Shown here piece by piece: positions 34,997-43,038 of a stretch of DNA of 44,505 nucleotides. The first letter of the stretch is position 1, and every line of letters starts with the position of its first letter. The stretch is from Holophagaceae bacterium. Its GTDB lineage: Bacteria; Acidobacteriota; Holophagae; Holophagales; Holophagaceae. The notes beneath the pieces were generated by a model. That model was given only the letters and a program-made list of their open reading frames with translations, was not told the DNA's origin and made no database searches. The stretch covers positions 1 to 44,505 of the forward strand of contig PLUC01000192.1 of the NCBI GenBank assembly GCA_003165415.1, given 5' to 3'. Made by a program: the position numbers and the translations under genes.

Positions 34997-35774
34997 GGTG
35001 GATGCCGCGCTTGGACTCACGGATGAAGGCCAGCAGGTAGTCCACTTCGGGAATGCCGCCCAGTTCCGCCTGGGTCCGCTCCAGGCCCTCCTCCCGCAGC
35101 AGCCCGGAGTGGAACAGCAGCCGATGGGCCTTGCTCAGGCCCTCGATGGCGGCGTCGGAGAACCCCCGCCGGCGCAGGCCGATGGTGTTGACTCCGTAGC
35201 TCTTGGTGTCCCGGGCGCCAGCGGTCTTCATGAACGGCAGCACGTCCATGGTGGCCACGGTGAACCCGCCCATGAAGGCGTGGGAACCCACCCGGCAGAA
35301 CTGGTGCACCGCGGAGAACGCCCCGATGTTGCAGAAGTCGCCCACTTCCACGTGGCCGGCCAGGGTGGCGCAGTTGGCGAAGATGTTGCTGCTGCCCACG
35401 TGGCAGTCGTGGGCGATGTGGGAACCGGTCATGAGGAAGTTGTCGTCGCCCAGGGTGGTGAGGCCGCCGCCGTGCTCGGTGCCCCGGTGCAGGGTGCAGC
35501 TCTCCCGCAGCACGTTGCGGTTGCCGATGCGCAGGCGGGTGGGCGCACCCTTGAACTTGAGGTCCTGGGGCCCCATGCCCACGGTGCAGTGGGCGTAGAG
35601 TTCGTTGTCCTCGCCCAGGTCGGTGAAGGGGCCGACGACCACGTGGCTGCGCAGCACGGTGCGGGCCCCGATGCGGGAGTCGCCCTCGATGAGACAGAAC
35701 GGGCCGATGACGACGCCGTCTTCCAGCGTGGCCTCCGGGCTGACCACGGAAGAAGGATGGACCTGTGCGCTCAT
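34989..35774 (-). CDS. lpxA: UDP-N-acetylglucosamine acyltransferase
   Basis: LpxA adds the first acyl chain of lipid A. The 261-residue protein has the left-handed hexapeptide helix (VHPSSVVSPEATLEDGVVIG (20), GSHIAHDCHVGSS with catalytic His, AVHQFCRVGSHAFMGGF) and a helical C-terminus (SKAHRLLFHSGL). Its ATG overlaps the fabZ stop (ATGA), and its end overlaps the era start. fabZ-lpxA is a conserved pair linking fatty-acid and lipid A synthesis and shows the organism makes LPS. Confidence 0.96.
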   Translation of the reverse strand: MSAQVHPSSVVSPEATLEDGVVIGPFCLIEGDSRIGARTVLRSHVVVGPFTDLGEDNELYAHCTVGMGPQDLKFKGAPTRLRIGNRNVLRESCTLHRGTEHGGGLTTLGDDNFLMTGSHIAHDCHVGSSNIFANCATLAGHVEVGDFCNIGAFSAVHQFCRVGSHAFMGGFTVATMDVLPFMKTAGARDTKSYGVNTIGLRRRGFSDAAIEGLSKAHRLLFHSGLLREEGLERTQAELGGIPEVDYLLAFIRESKRGIHRG

Positions 35775-36250
35775 TTGGCTTCGCCTTTCTCGACATCGAC
35801 CATCATCGACATGAACTCCGCTTCGGCGGCTTTCTGGCCGTCCACCATGGCCACCCCGCGCAGCTTGCAGATCCGCCCCTTGTGGGTGAGCATCTCGATG
35901 TGCATGATCATCTGGTCGCCCGGGACCACCGGCCGGCGGAACTTCGCCTTGTCGATGCCCATGAAGTAGAACAGCTTGTCCTTGCGCTCGGCGGTGTCCA
36001 GGAGCACCAGGCAGCCGCCGGTCTGGGCCATGGCCTCCACGATGAGCACGCCCGGGAAGATGGCCTTCTGGGGGAAGTGGCCCTGGAAGATGGGGTCGCC
36101 CATGGTGATGTTCTTCACGCCCCGGATCCACTTGCCGGGCTCGTAGTCCAGGATCCGGTCCACCAGCAGGATGGGATATCGGTGGGGCAGCAGGGCCTGG
36201 ATGGCCTGGATGTCCAGGGTCCTGGGGGCGCGCTCGGCGGATTCGGACAT
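35771..36250 (-). CDS. fabZ: 3-hydroxyacyl-[acyl-carrier-protein] dehydratase FabZ
   Basis: This hot-dog-fold dehydratase removes water from 3-hydroxyacyl-ACP. The 159-residue protein shows IQALLPHRYPILLVDRIL, the catalytic His in FQGHFPQKAIFPGVL, and the Glu in IVEAMAQTGG. The ATG at 36250 has GGAG upstream. It starts the fabZ-lpxA-era run, 55 bases after the HD-GYP gene. Confidence 0.96.
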   Translation of the reverse strand: MSESAERAPRTLDIQAIQALLPHRYPILLVDRILDYEPGKWIRGVKNITMGDPIFQGHFPQKAIFPGVLIVEAMAQTGGCLVLLDTAERKDKLFYFMGIDKAKFRRPVVPGDQMIMHIEMLTHKGRICKLRGVAMVDGQKAAEAEFMSMMVDVEKGEAK

Positions 36251-36305
36251 GTAGATTTCTCCAAGAGGCCATTTTGGCACACCGGAGGCACGTAGTGACA
36301 GGGCG

Positions 36306-38042
36306 TTATGCGACCGGGAAGGTCCGCTCGAACACCCTGGCTTCCATAAATATTTGCAACAGATCGGGATCCACGTGCCCGTCGCGGGCATCCTGGTGCA
36401 GGATGTCCAGGCTGCGGGCCAGGGGGACGGCCGCCTTGTACGGCCGGTCCTGGGCGGTGAGGGCGTCGAAGATGTCGGCGATGGCCATGGCCTTGCTCTG
36501 CAGGGGGATGTCGGGCTCGGTGAGCTGCCTCGGGTAGCCCTTCCCGTTCAGCCGCTCGTGGTGGGCGTAGGCGATCTTTGGGACGGAGGCCAGGTCCTGG
36601 GTCCAGGGGATCTTCACCAGGAACTCGAAGGTGTGGGTCACGTGGCTTTCGATCTCCAGGCGCTCGGTCTCGGACAGGCTGCCCCGGCGGATGTGCAGGG
36701 CGGCCATGTCCCCCGGCTCCAGGACCTCGGCCACGCTGCCGTCCCACCGGGTGCAGCTCAGCTGCTCCAACAGCTCCAATCCTTCCACCACCTCCTGGGT
36801 CAGCAGGGTGGGCTCGTTGCTGCGGATGAGCGCCGCCATCAGCCGCCCCATCTCCTCCTCCTGGACCTGGATCAGCGCGGCCCATTCCACGGGGTCGAAG
36901 GCCCGGCCCCGCTCCCAGTCGCTGCGCAGGCGGGCCAGCGCCGCCTCCTCCTGGCGGCCGCGCAGGCGCTGGAGGATCAGCTCCAGGCGTCCCGGCGGCA
37001 GCTTCTTGGACTTCACCAGCACCTCCTCCCGGACGCCCACCTTGCCGAAATCGTGGAGCAGGCTGGCGTAGCGGATCTCCTTCAGCTGCGGGCCGGTGAA
37101 GAAGGTCGCGCCGAACGGTCCGCCATCGGTCTGGTTGACCGCCTCGGCCAGGCCGACGGTGAGGGTGGCCACCCGGCCGGAATGGCCGCTGGTGACCGGG
37201 TCCCGCTGCTCGATGGCGGTGACCGAGGCGTTCACGAAGTGCTCGAACAGCTTTTCGATGTCCTCCCGCAGCTTGACGTTGCGCATGGCCACCCCGGCCT
37301 GCCCGGCCAGGCTCTCGGCCAGCCGTTCCTGCTCCGGCCCGAACGGCACCACCTGGGGGCCGCCCGCGCCCTCTTCCAGGCGGTTGATGAACTGGAGCAC
37401 GCCCAGGACCTTGCCCTCGTGGTCGGTGAGTGGCACCACCAGCATGGAGGTGGAGCGGTAGCCGGCCTGGCGGTCGAAGCTGGCGTTGAACCGGTACGGC
37501 GCCTCCGGGGGGATCTGGTAGACGTCGGGGATGTTGAGGGTCTCGCCGGTGAGGGCGGTGAAGCCGGCCATGGTTTCCACCGAGACCGCCATGCGGAACC
37601 GGTGGTAGGGCAGGTCCACCTTGGCGTTCTGGGTGTGGGCGAACAGCAGTTCCCGGCCGGCCTCGCCGTCCTGAGCCAGGTAGATGGAGCCGGCCTCGGC
37701 CCGGACCAGGCTCCGGCCATGGGTGAGGATCAGCTCCAGCAGGCGGTCCAGGTCCTGCTCCGAGGCCAGGGCGCGGCCCACCTCGTTGAGCCGCTCCATG
37801 TTCCTGCGGTCGAGCATGCGCTCGAAGCCCGCGTGGATGAGCGCCACCGCGCCGGGGAGTCCCGGCCATTCCGGGCACTGGGCCAGCCAGCCTTCCCCGG
37901 GGGTGCCCAGCACCACCTCGGCCGGGCCCGCGTCGGCCCATTCCAGTTCTTCGCCTACCTCATGGCGCAAAAGGCACTGGAGGCTGCTACGGTGCAATGG
38001 GGGGACGGCGACCGTGAAAGGCAAGGAACACTCACCTGGCAT
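36306..38042 (-). CDS. GAF domain/HD-GYP cyclic-di-GMP phosphodiesterase-like protein
   Basis: The 578-residue protein has an N-terminal segment of unknown fold, a GAF sensor (about 80-270: LDRLLELILTHGRSLVRAEA (20), MLVVPLTDHEGKVLGVLQFI (20)) and an HD-GYP phosphodiesterase domain with SGHSGRVATLT, LLHDFGKVGVRE (HD) and HHERLNGKGYP (GYP), interrupted by a longer insert between HD and GYP. It should hydrolyse c-di-GMP in response to a GAF ligand. The start is uncertain: ATG 38042 has no ribosome site and overlaps the RNA methyltransferase start in CATG on the opposite strand. Confidence 0.85.
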   Translation of the reverse strand: MPGECSLPFTVAVPPLHRSSLQCLLRHEVGEELEWADAGPAEVVLGTPGEGWLAQCPEWPGLPGAVALIHAGFERMLDRRNMERLNEVGRALASEQDLDRLLELILTHGRSLVRAEAGSIYLAQDGEAGRELLFAHTQNAKVDLPYHRFRMAVSVETMAGFTALTGETLNIPDVYQIPPEAPYRFNASFDRQAGYRSTSMLVVPLTDHEGKVLGVLQFINRLEEGAGGPQVVPFGPEQERLAESLAGQAGVAMRNVKLREDIEKLFEHFVNASVTAIEQRDPVTSGHSGRVATLTVGLAEAVNQTDGGPFGATFFTGPQLKEIRYASLLHDFGKVGVREEVLVKSKKLPPGRLELILQRLRGRQEEAALARLRSDWERGRAFDPVEWAALIQVQEEEMGRLMAALIRSNEPTLLTQEVVEGLELLEQLSCTRWDGSVAEVLEPGDMAALHIRRGSLSETERLEIESHVTHTFEFLVKIPWTQDLASVPKIAYAHHERLNGKGYPRQLTEPDIPLQSKAMAIADIFDALTAQDRPYKAAVPLARSLDILHQDARDGHVDPDLLQIFMEARVFERTFPVA

Positions 38043-39282
38043 GAGAGAGAACAGGGGAACAGTCTACCGGAGACCGCCCCAGGAATCCGTCAAATGGTGT
38101 GGAAAAATCGAGCGCCTGGCCTGGGGCGGGATGGGCGTGGGCCGGGGCGAGGACGGCCGGCTGATCCTCCTGTCCGCCCCCCTGGCCCTGTTCCCCGGGG
38201 AGCAGGTGGAGGCCCTGGTGCGCTGGAAGCCGCGCCACGGCGAGGGCCAGGTGACCGCCTGGACCCGCAGGGACCCCAGGCGGGTCCGGGCCGGGTGCCC
38301 GTTGGCGGGAATCTGCGGCGGCTGCTCCCAATGGGAGGCCGGCCCCCTGGCCGGGGCGCTCAAGCGGGAGATGGTGGCCGACCTGCTGGCCCGGCAGCTG
38401 CCGGGGGCGCCCCCCTGGCGCTGGCTGGAGGCGCCGCAGAGTGCCCGGCGGCACCGCATCCAGCTGCACTGGAACGGCAGGGAGCTGGGCTTCCACCGCC
38501 GGGACAGCCACACGGTGGTGCCGGTGGCCGGCTGCCCCGCGGCCGCCGAGCCCCTGTCCCGGGCCATCCCCAGACTGAAGGAGGCCCTGGAGGCCCGCGT
38601 GCTCAGCCCCAAGAGCCAGCGCTGGGAGCTTGCCGCCGGCACCCCGGCGGGCGAAGTGTCCGCCGTGGCCGAGGACGGCCGCTGCTGGCGGCTGGAGCCG
38701 GACGGCTGGCATCCCGCCTCCGGTCCGGTCAGCCACAACTTCGGCCCTGCCCTGCTCCGGCACCGGGCCGGCGGCTTCTTCCAGGTCTGCCCAGACTGGG
38801 CCTGGTCCGCCTTCGGCGAGATCCTGGGGGCCTGGAGCCTCCCCGGCGGCACCCTGTTCGACCTCTATGGCGGGGTGGGTTTCTTCTCCGCCCTGCTGGG
38901 CGGCCGATTCCGCCAGCGGATCCTGGTGGAGAACGACGAAGCGGCCGTGGAATGGGCCCGCGCCAACCTGGCGGCGCTGGGCCTGGAAGCGCTCTGCCTG
39001 GCCGCGGACGTCCCGGAATGGGTTTCGCCCGGCCTGGGCGCCGCCGACGACCTGATCCTGCTGGATCCGCCCCGCACCGGCCTCACCCCGGAGCTGTGCG
39101 AGAAGCTCCAGACCGCCGGCGCGGGCTCCATGGTCCTGGTGGGTTGCGACGGCGCCGCCTTCTGCCGGGACCTGGGCCGGCTGGCCCCGGCCTGGGAGCT
39201 CAAGGAACTGGCCGTGGCCGACCTATTTCCCCTCACCGAACACGTGGAAGCCGTCGCCCTCCTCTGTAAACAGCATCCCTGA
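38041..39282 (+). CDS. Class I SAM-dependent RNA methyltransferase (RlmD/TrmA m5U type)
   Basis: The 413-residue enzyme methylates C5 of uridine in rRNA or tRNA. It has an Fe-S cluster motif (GCPLAGICGGCSQW, with a later VAGCPAAAEP cysteine), the SAM loop FDLYGGVGFFSALL, the IILLDPPRTGL-type motif (ILLDPPRTGLTPE) and the catalytic cysteine segment VLVGCDGAAFCRDL. The Fe-S cluster favours RlmD-like over TrmA. The only in-frame start before the domain is ATG 38041. Its last 60 bases overlap the converging ogt gene. Confidence 0.82.
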   Translation: MRENRGTVYRRPPQESVKWCGKIERLAWGGMGVGRGEDGRLILLSAPLALFPGEQVEALVRWKPRHGEGQVTAWTRRDPRRVRAGCPLAGICGGCSQWEAGPLAGALKREMVADLLARQLPGAPPWRWLEAPQSARRHRIQLHWNGRELGFHRRDSHTVVPVAGCPAAAEPLSRAIPRLKEALEARVLSPKSQRWELAAGTPAGEVSAVAEDGRCWRLEPDGWHPASGPVSHNFGPALLRHRAGGFFQVCPDWAWSAFGEILGAWSLPGGTLFDLYGGVGFFSALLGGRFRQRILVENDEAAVEWARANLAALGLEALCLAADVPEWVSPGLGAADDLILLDPPRTGLTPELCEKLQTAGAGSMVLVGCDGAAFCRDLGRLAPAWELKELAVADLFPLTEHVEAVALLCKQHP

Positions 39283-39765
39283 CTGCGGCCGTTCCAGCGC
39301 CAGCAGCCGGCGCTTCATTTCCAGACCCCCGCCGTAGCCGGTGAGGCTGCCGTCGGCGCCGATCACCCGGTGGCAGGGGACGATGATCGACACTGGATTG
39401 GCGCCGTTGGCCGCGCCCACAGCCCGGGTCAGGTTGGGGTCGCCCAGCTGGCGGGCCAGTTCACCGTAGCTGATGGTCGCCCCGTAGGGGATCCGCAGCA
39501 GTTCGGCCCAGACCCGGAGCTGGAACGGGGTGCCCCGCAGCGCCAGGGGCAGGTCGAACACCCGCCGCTCGCCCCGGAAATACGCTTCCAACTGGGCCAC
39601 GACCGGGTCCATTACCGCGGGATCCGGAGTGAGGCCCCGGGGGTCCCGGTCCAGGGCCGCCGGCAGGCGGTTGGGGAAGCCCAGGTAGACCAGCGCGCCG
39701 CCCGGTTCCGCGGCCAGCAGGAGGGGCCCCAGCGGGCTGGGGTATTCGTGCAGCCACGGTCTCAT
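39223..39765 (-). CDS. ogt: Methylated-DNA--protein-cysteine methyltransferase
   Basis: This suicide enzyme removes O6-alkyl groups from guanine. The 180-residue protein has the acceptor motif VPCHRVIG, the preceding TRAVGAANGANPVSII and the helix FQLRVWAELLRIPYGATISY (20). Its ATG overlaps the alkA stop (ATGA), forming an alkylation-repair pair. The tail after the acceptor motif overlaps the RNA methyltransferase gene on the other strand. Confidence 0.94.
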   Translation of the reverse strand: MRPWLHEYPSPLGPLLLAAEPGGALVYLGFPNRLPAALDRDPRGLTPDPAVMDPVVAQLEAYFRGERRVFDLPLALRGTPFQLRVWAELLRIPYGATISYGELARQLGDPNLTRAVGAANGANPVSIIVPCHRVIGADGSLTGYGGGLEMKRRLLALERPQSGMLFTEEGDGFHVFGEGK

Positions 39766-40685
39766 GCGGGCACTCCTTTCAGGCTGGCCCACAGGTGGAA
39801 GGTGGCGAGGCTGCGGTACGGCGCGTAGGGCGCCATGAGCGCGGCGGTCTCCCTGGCCGTGGGCCGGTGGTCCAGCCCGTGGTGGCGCTGGAGCGCCAGG
39901 GTGAGGCCGGCGTCGCCCAGGGGCACGCAGTCCCCGAACCCGCAGCCCCGCATCATGACGTAGTGGGTGGTCCAGGGCCCGACGCCCCGCTCCGCCGCCA
40001 GGCACTGGGCGGCCGCGGCGGGGTCGCCATCGGGAAGGTCTTCCAGGAGCAGCGTGCCCTCGGCCACCTTCCGGGCCAGGCCCACCACGTAGTCCGCCTT
40101 GCCCCGGGAGAACTGCAGCGGCTTGAGGTCCGCAGGGTCCAGGGCCGCCACCGCCGCGGCGGTGGGGTGGACCCGGAGGGCCATGCCGGTGGTGCTGTCG
40201 CACAGGCCGGTGGTTCCGCCGCACAGGTCCGTGAGCCGGCGGCGCAGGGTGTAGGCGAAGGCCAGGTTCACCTGCTGGCCGAGGATGGCCCAGACCAGGC
40301 TCTCCCACACGTCGGCGGTGAGCGGGATGCGGAGGCCCGGGCGGGCCGCCACCAGCCGGTGCAGGGGCATGCCGGCCACGAACCGTTCGAAGGCCGCCGG
40401 ATCCGTCCCCAGCCCCAGCATCCGCACCGCCCGCCGGCGCACCGGGCCCAGGTCGGCCGGGCCGGAGCCCAGGGGTTCCAGCACCCGGCAGTGGGCGGCG
40501 CCGTCCCGGAAGGCCATCTCCAGCACCACACCCCTGCCCTCCACCGCCATGGCCTTGACCAGGGTGGGCCCCTCCACCCGTTCCGAAAGGCTCAGCGGGT
40601 CCCGCCCGTGGTAGGCCAGCATGTCCTCCACCCGGTAGCCCGGGGGCAGGGCGAGGGTGAAAGTGGGGTTCGGCAGCGGGATCAT
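39762..40685 (-). CDS. alkA: DNA-3-methyladenine glycosylase II (AlkA-like)
   Basis: AlkA excises alkylated bases. The 307-residue protein has an N-terminal AlkA_N beta domain, the helix WESLVWAILGQQVNLAFAYT (20) and the helix-hairpin-helix/Gly-Pro-Asp area AAERGVGPWTTHYVMMR followed by PLGDAGL with the likely catalytic Asp. ATG 40685 (MIPLPNPTF) is chosen; it has no strong ribosome site and diverges from mqnA across about 50 bases. It is coupled to ogt. Confidence 0.92.
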   Translation of the reverse strand: MIPLPNPTFTLALPPGYRVEDMLAYHGRDPLSLSERVEGPTLVKAMAVEGRGVVLEMAFRDGAAHCRVLEPLGSGPADLGPVRRRAVRMLGLGTDPAAFERFVAGMPLHRLVAARPGLRIPLTADVWESLVWAILGQQVNLAFAYTLRRRLTDLCGGTTGLCDSTTGMALRVHPTAAAVAALDPADLKPLQFSRGKADYVVGLARKVAEGTLLLEDLPDGDPAAAAQCLAAERGVGPWTTHYVMMRGCGFGDCVPLGDAGLTLALQRHHGLDHRPTARETAALMAPYAPYRSLATFHLWASLKGVPA

Positions 40686-40736
40686 GTGACCAGTTTCACC
40701 CACCGGGGGTGGGCGGGTCAGGTCTAAACTTGGCAC

Positions 40737-41549
40737 ATGTCCGACAATCATGCTTTCCGCATCTCCATTATCGATTATCTCAATGCCGCGCCCTTGAACT
40801 ACGGGTTCAAGCACGGCCTGGGGTTCGAACATTTCCACCTGAAGTTCCACGTCCCCTCCCTGTGCGCCGACCGGTTGCGGGAGGGCCTGGTGGACGCCGG
40901 GCTGATCAGCTCCATCGAGTATCTGAGGATACCCAGCCTGCGCATCGTCCCCGGGCTGTGCATCGCTTCACCCAAGCGGGTGCGCTCAGTGGTCGTGCTG
41001 TCCAAGGTCCCCCCGGAGGAGATCCGCACCCTGGCGCTGGACACCTCCTCCCGCACCTCGGTGGTGCTGAGCCAGATCCTGCTGCGGGAGCGCTTCGGCG
41101 TGCACCCCCAGGTGGTGGACCTGGCCCCGGACCAGACCGCCATGCTCGACCAGTGCGACGCCGCCCTGCTCATCGGCGACGTGGCCATGCGCGCCCGGCG
41201 GGAAGGGCTGCTGGTGCTGGACCTGGCCGAGGAATGGCACGCCTGGACCGGCCTGCCGTTCGTGTTCGCCCTGTGGTGCGTGCGCGAGGACGCCCCGCCC
41301 CTGGGGGTGCCCGGCGGCGCCGGCCCGTTCTTCCACAAGAGCCTGGAGATGGGCAAGCAGAACCTGGCCACCATGGTGGACGAGGCCTGGCGCACCATCG
41401 GCTGGACCAAGCCCGAGCTCCAGGAGTACCTCACCGAGAACATCTCCTACAGCCTGGGCGAAGCCGAGCGGGACAGCCTGGCCCTGTTCTACGAGAAGGC
41501 CGTCAAGCACGGCTTCGCGCCGGAGCTGAAGCCGCTGCGCTTTCTCTAG
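40737..41549 (+). CDS. mqnA: Chorismate dehydratase MqnA (menaquinone, futalosine pathway)
   Basis: MqnA converts chorismate to 3-enolpyruvyl-benzoate, the entry step of the futalosine route. The 270-residue periplasmic-binding-fold enzyme has ISIIDYLNAAPLNYGF, LREGLVDAGLISSIEYLRIP (20), LALDTSSRTSVVLSQILLRE (20) and ALLIGDVAMRA, all characteristic. With mqnC at 14752 it shows that menaquinone is made this way. Its TAG shares CTAG with the stop of the converging IPT/TIG remnant. Confidence 0.95.
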   Translation: MSDNHAFRISIIDYLNAAPLNYGFKHGLGFEHFHLKFHVPSLCADRLREGLVDAGLISSIEYLRIPSLRIVPGLCIASPKRVRSVVVLSKVPPEEIRTLALDTSSRTSVVLSQILLRERFGVHPQVVDLAPDQTAMLDQCDAALLIGDVAMRARREGLLVLDLAEEWHAWTGLPFVFALWCVREDAPPLGVPGGAGPFFHKSLEMGKQNLATMVDEAWRTIGWTKPELQEYLTENISYSLGEAERDSLALFYEKAVKHGFAPELKPLRFL

Positions 41550-42007
41550 GGCGTGCCGGCACTGGAGGACCCAGGCTTCGGGGCCGCCCACCAGGCAGGG
41601 TGGAGGCTTACCAGTTCCCTCAGGCTCGCGGTGGCGGGGGAGCGACCCAGGACCGGGTCGGCGCCCATGGCCTTCAGGAGGTCCCCGAAGGTGTGCACCC
41701 CGGGGGTCAAGGCTTCCAGTGCCCCCTGGTCGGCATCGTTCAGGATGAGGTGCAATACGACGGCGGTGCGCCCGCGGTAGGCGGGATCGGGATTCTGGTC
41801 ATCCTGGACCAGGGACCAGACCGCTCGGGTCGTGGCGGGATCGAGTCCGTCCACCGGGAGATTGGGGGGCGAACTGATCATCAGGGTGGGCACCTCCTTC
41901 GAGGGGCCGGAATGATGAACCGACGTGCCGGTTTCCTCGCCGGTGAGGAAACTCCCCGCGGGGTTCCTGACGGTGAAGGCGCCGTCGCCGCCATCGCGGG
42001 GCACCAT
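41546..42007 (-). pseudogene. C-terminal part of the IPT/TIG surface protein, beyond an in-frame stop
   Basis: This frame is the same as the one encoding the IPT/TIG protein at 42044-42859; only one TGA (42044-42046) separates them. The 12 codons between are open, and GDGAFTVRNPAGSFLTGEE here is the second half of a TIG repeat begun before the stop (VTEVLYRGVPLFPGT). The remainder (LPVDGLDPATTRAVWSLVQD (20), LHLILNDADQGALEALTPGV (20)) is a different domain without a recognised family. It could also be translated alone from an internal ATG, such as the one before ISSPPNLP. Confidence 0.55.
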
Positions 42008-42043
42008 GGCCTGGATGCAGGGGGTGGGATGGGTTTCCAGGCG

Positions 42044-42859
42044 TCAGGTTCCCGGGAACAGCGGGACCCCGCGGTAGAGCACCTCGGTCACCCCCTCCAG
42101 GTGGGCGCCGGTTAGGGTGACCTCGGTGCCGGGGACGCCGCTGGCGGGGGCCAGGCCCGTCACCGCCGGGACGAGATAGTTCAACGTGAAGGCTTCGGCG
42201 GACACGGCGGCCTGGCCCCCGGGCGTGTGGACCGTGACGCGCCCGGCGCTCCCCTGGGGCGCGCCCGCGGGAGCGGCGACCTTGAGTTCGGTCCGGTCGG
42301 GATTCCCCCCGAGGACCGTGGCCCAGCGGTCACCGATCCTGATCCAGGTCTGGTTGAAAACCTGTGCCAATCCCGTCCCCCGGATGGTGACGGCCGTGCC
42401 GGGCGCTCCGGCCAGGGGGGCGACGCCGGTGATGACAGGCTCCACGGCGAACGGCGCCGATCGGGCCACGCCGCCGCGGGTGGTGAGGGTGATGGGCCCC
42501 GACTCCGCCCGGCCCGGGACCGTGGCTTCGAGCCGGTCGGCAGCCGCCACGGTGAACCCGGCCGCGGGGGTCCGGCCGAAGGAGACCTGGGTGGCCGAGG
42601 CCAGATGCGCCCCCGTGATGACCATAGTGGCGCCCACCCGGCCCGACACCGCGCTGAGGCCAGTGACCGCCGGGGGCAAGGTCACCTCCGTCGTCGGCGA
42701 GCCCGTGTCGGGGACCATGGAGGCCAGCGCAGGCGCGGCGGGGGCGGGCTGGCCCACGGCCTGGACCAGGCCGCCGCTGGCCGCGAGGACCCCCGAAAGC
42801 AGCGCGGACCCCAGGCCGGGCCGGGGCCGGGACATGGCGTATTTTGACATGGAAAACAT
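42044..42859 (-). CDS. IPT/TIG-domain surface protein, cut by an in-frame stop
   Basis: The 271-residue frame begins with a signal-like segment (LGSALLSGVLAASGGLVQAV (20)), then three to four IPT/TIG immunoglobulin-like repeats of about 75 residues, each with P-x-V-TGL...G-x-x-G-x-x-V/M-x-I-x-G-x-x-L (for example GVAPLAGAPGTAVTIRGTGL (20)). Such repeats occur in exported adhesion and sugar-binding proteins. The last repeat is cut by TGA at 42044 and continues in frame downstream. The start may be 42850 (MSKYAMSR), which has GGGAGGG at better spacing. Probably secreted or surface-bound. Confidence 0.65.
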   Translation of the reverse strand: MFSMSKYAMSRPRPGLGSALLSGVLAASGGLVQAVGQPAPAAPALASMVPDTGSPTTEVTLPPAVTGLSAVSGRVGATMVITGAHLASATQVSFGRTPAAGFTVAAADRLEATVPGRAESGPITLTTRGGVARSAPFAVEPVITGVAPLAGAPGTAVTIRGTGLAQVFNQTWIRIGDRWATVLGGNPDRTELKVAAPAGAPQGSAGRVTVHTPGGQAAVSAEAFTLNYLVPAVTGLAPASGVPGTEVTLTGAHLEGVTEVLYRGVPLFPGT

Positions 42860-43038
42860 ACCCTCCCTTCGAGGACAACATTACATGGGTAATATGTTCC
42901 ATTTATATGGAAAGTGCCAGAGTTTTTTCACGGTTCCGCCAAGCGCCCCCGCCCCGGAGAAGGGAAGGAACTTGGGCGCCTTGGGATCCGGGCGATCCAG
43001 TATGATCGGACACTGACAACCTGGACTCAGGAGCCTTG

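Noticed and set aside
36354-39269. A 971-codon plus-strand frame across the HD-GYP and methyltransferase region
   Set aside because: It mirrors the HD-GYP gene and then runs in a wrong frame of the methyltransferase; no domain or codon pattern supports it.
42044-42046. Selenocysteine at the TGA in the IPT/TIG protein
   Set aside because: No SECIS-like hairpin was seen just after the TGA and the position is in a surface beta repeat, not a redox site.
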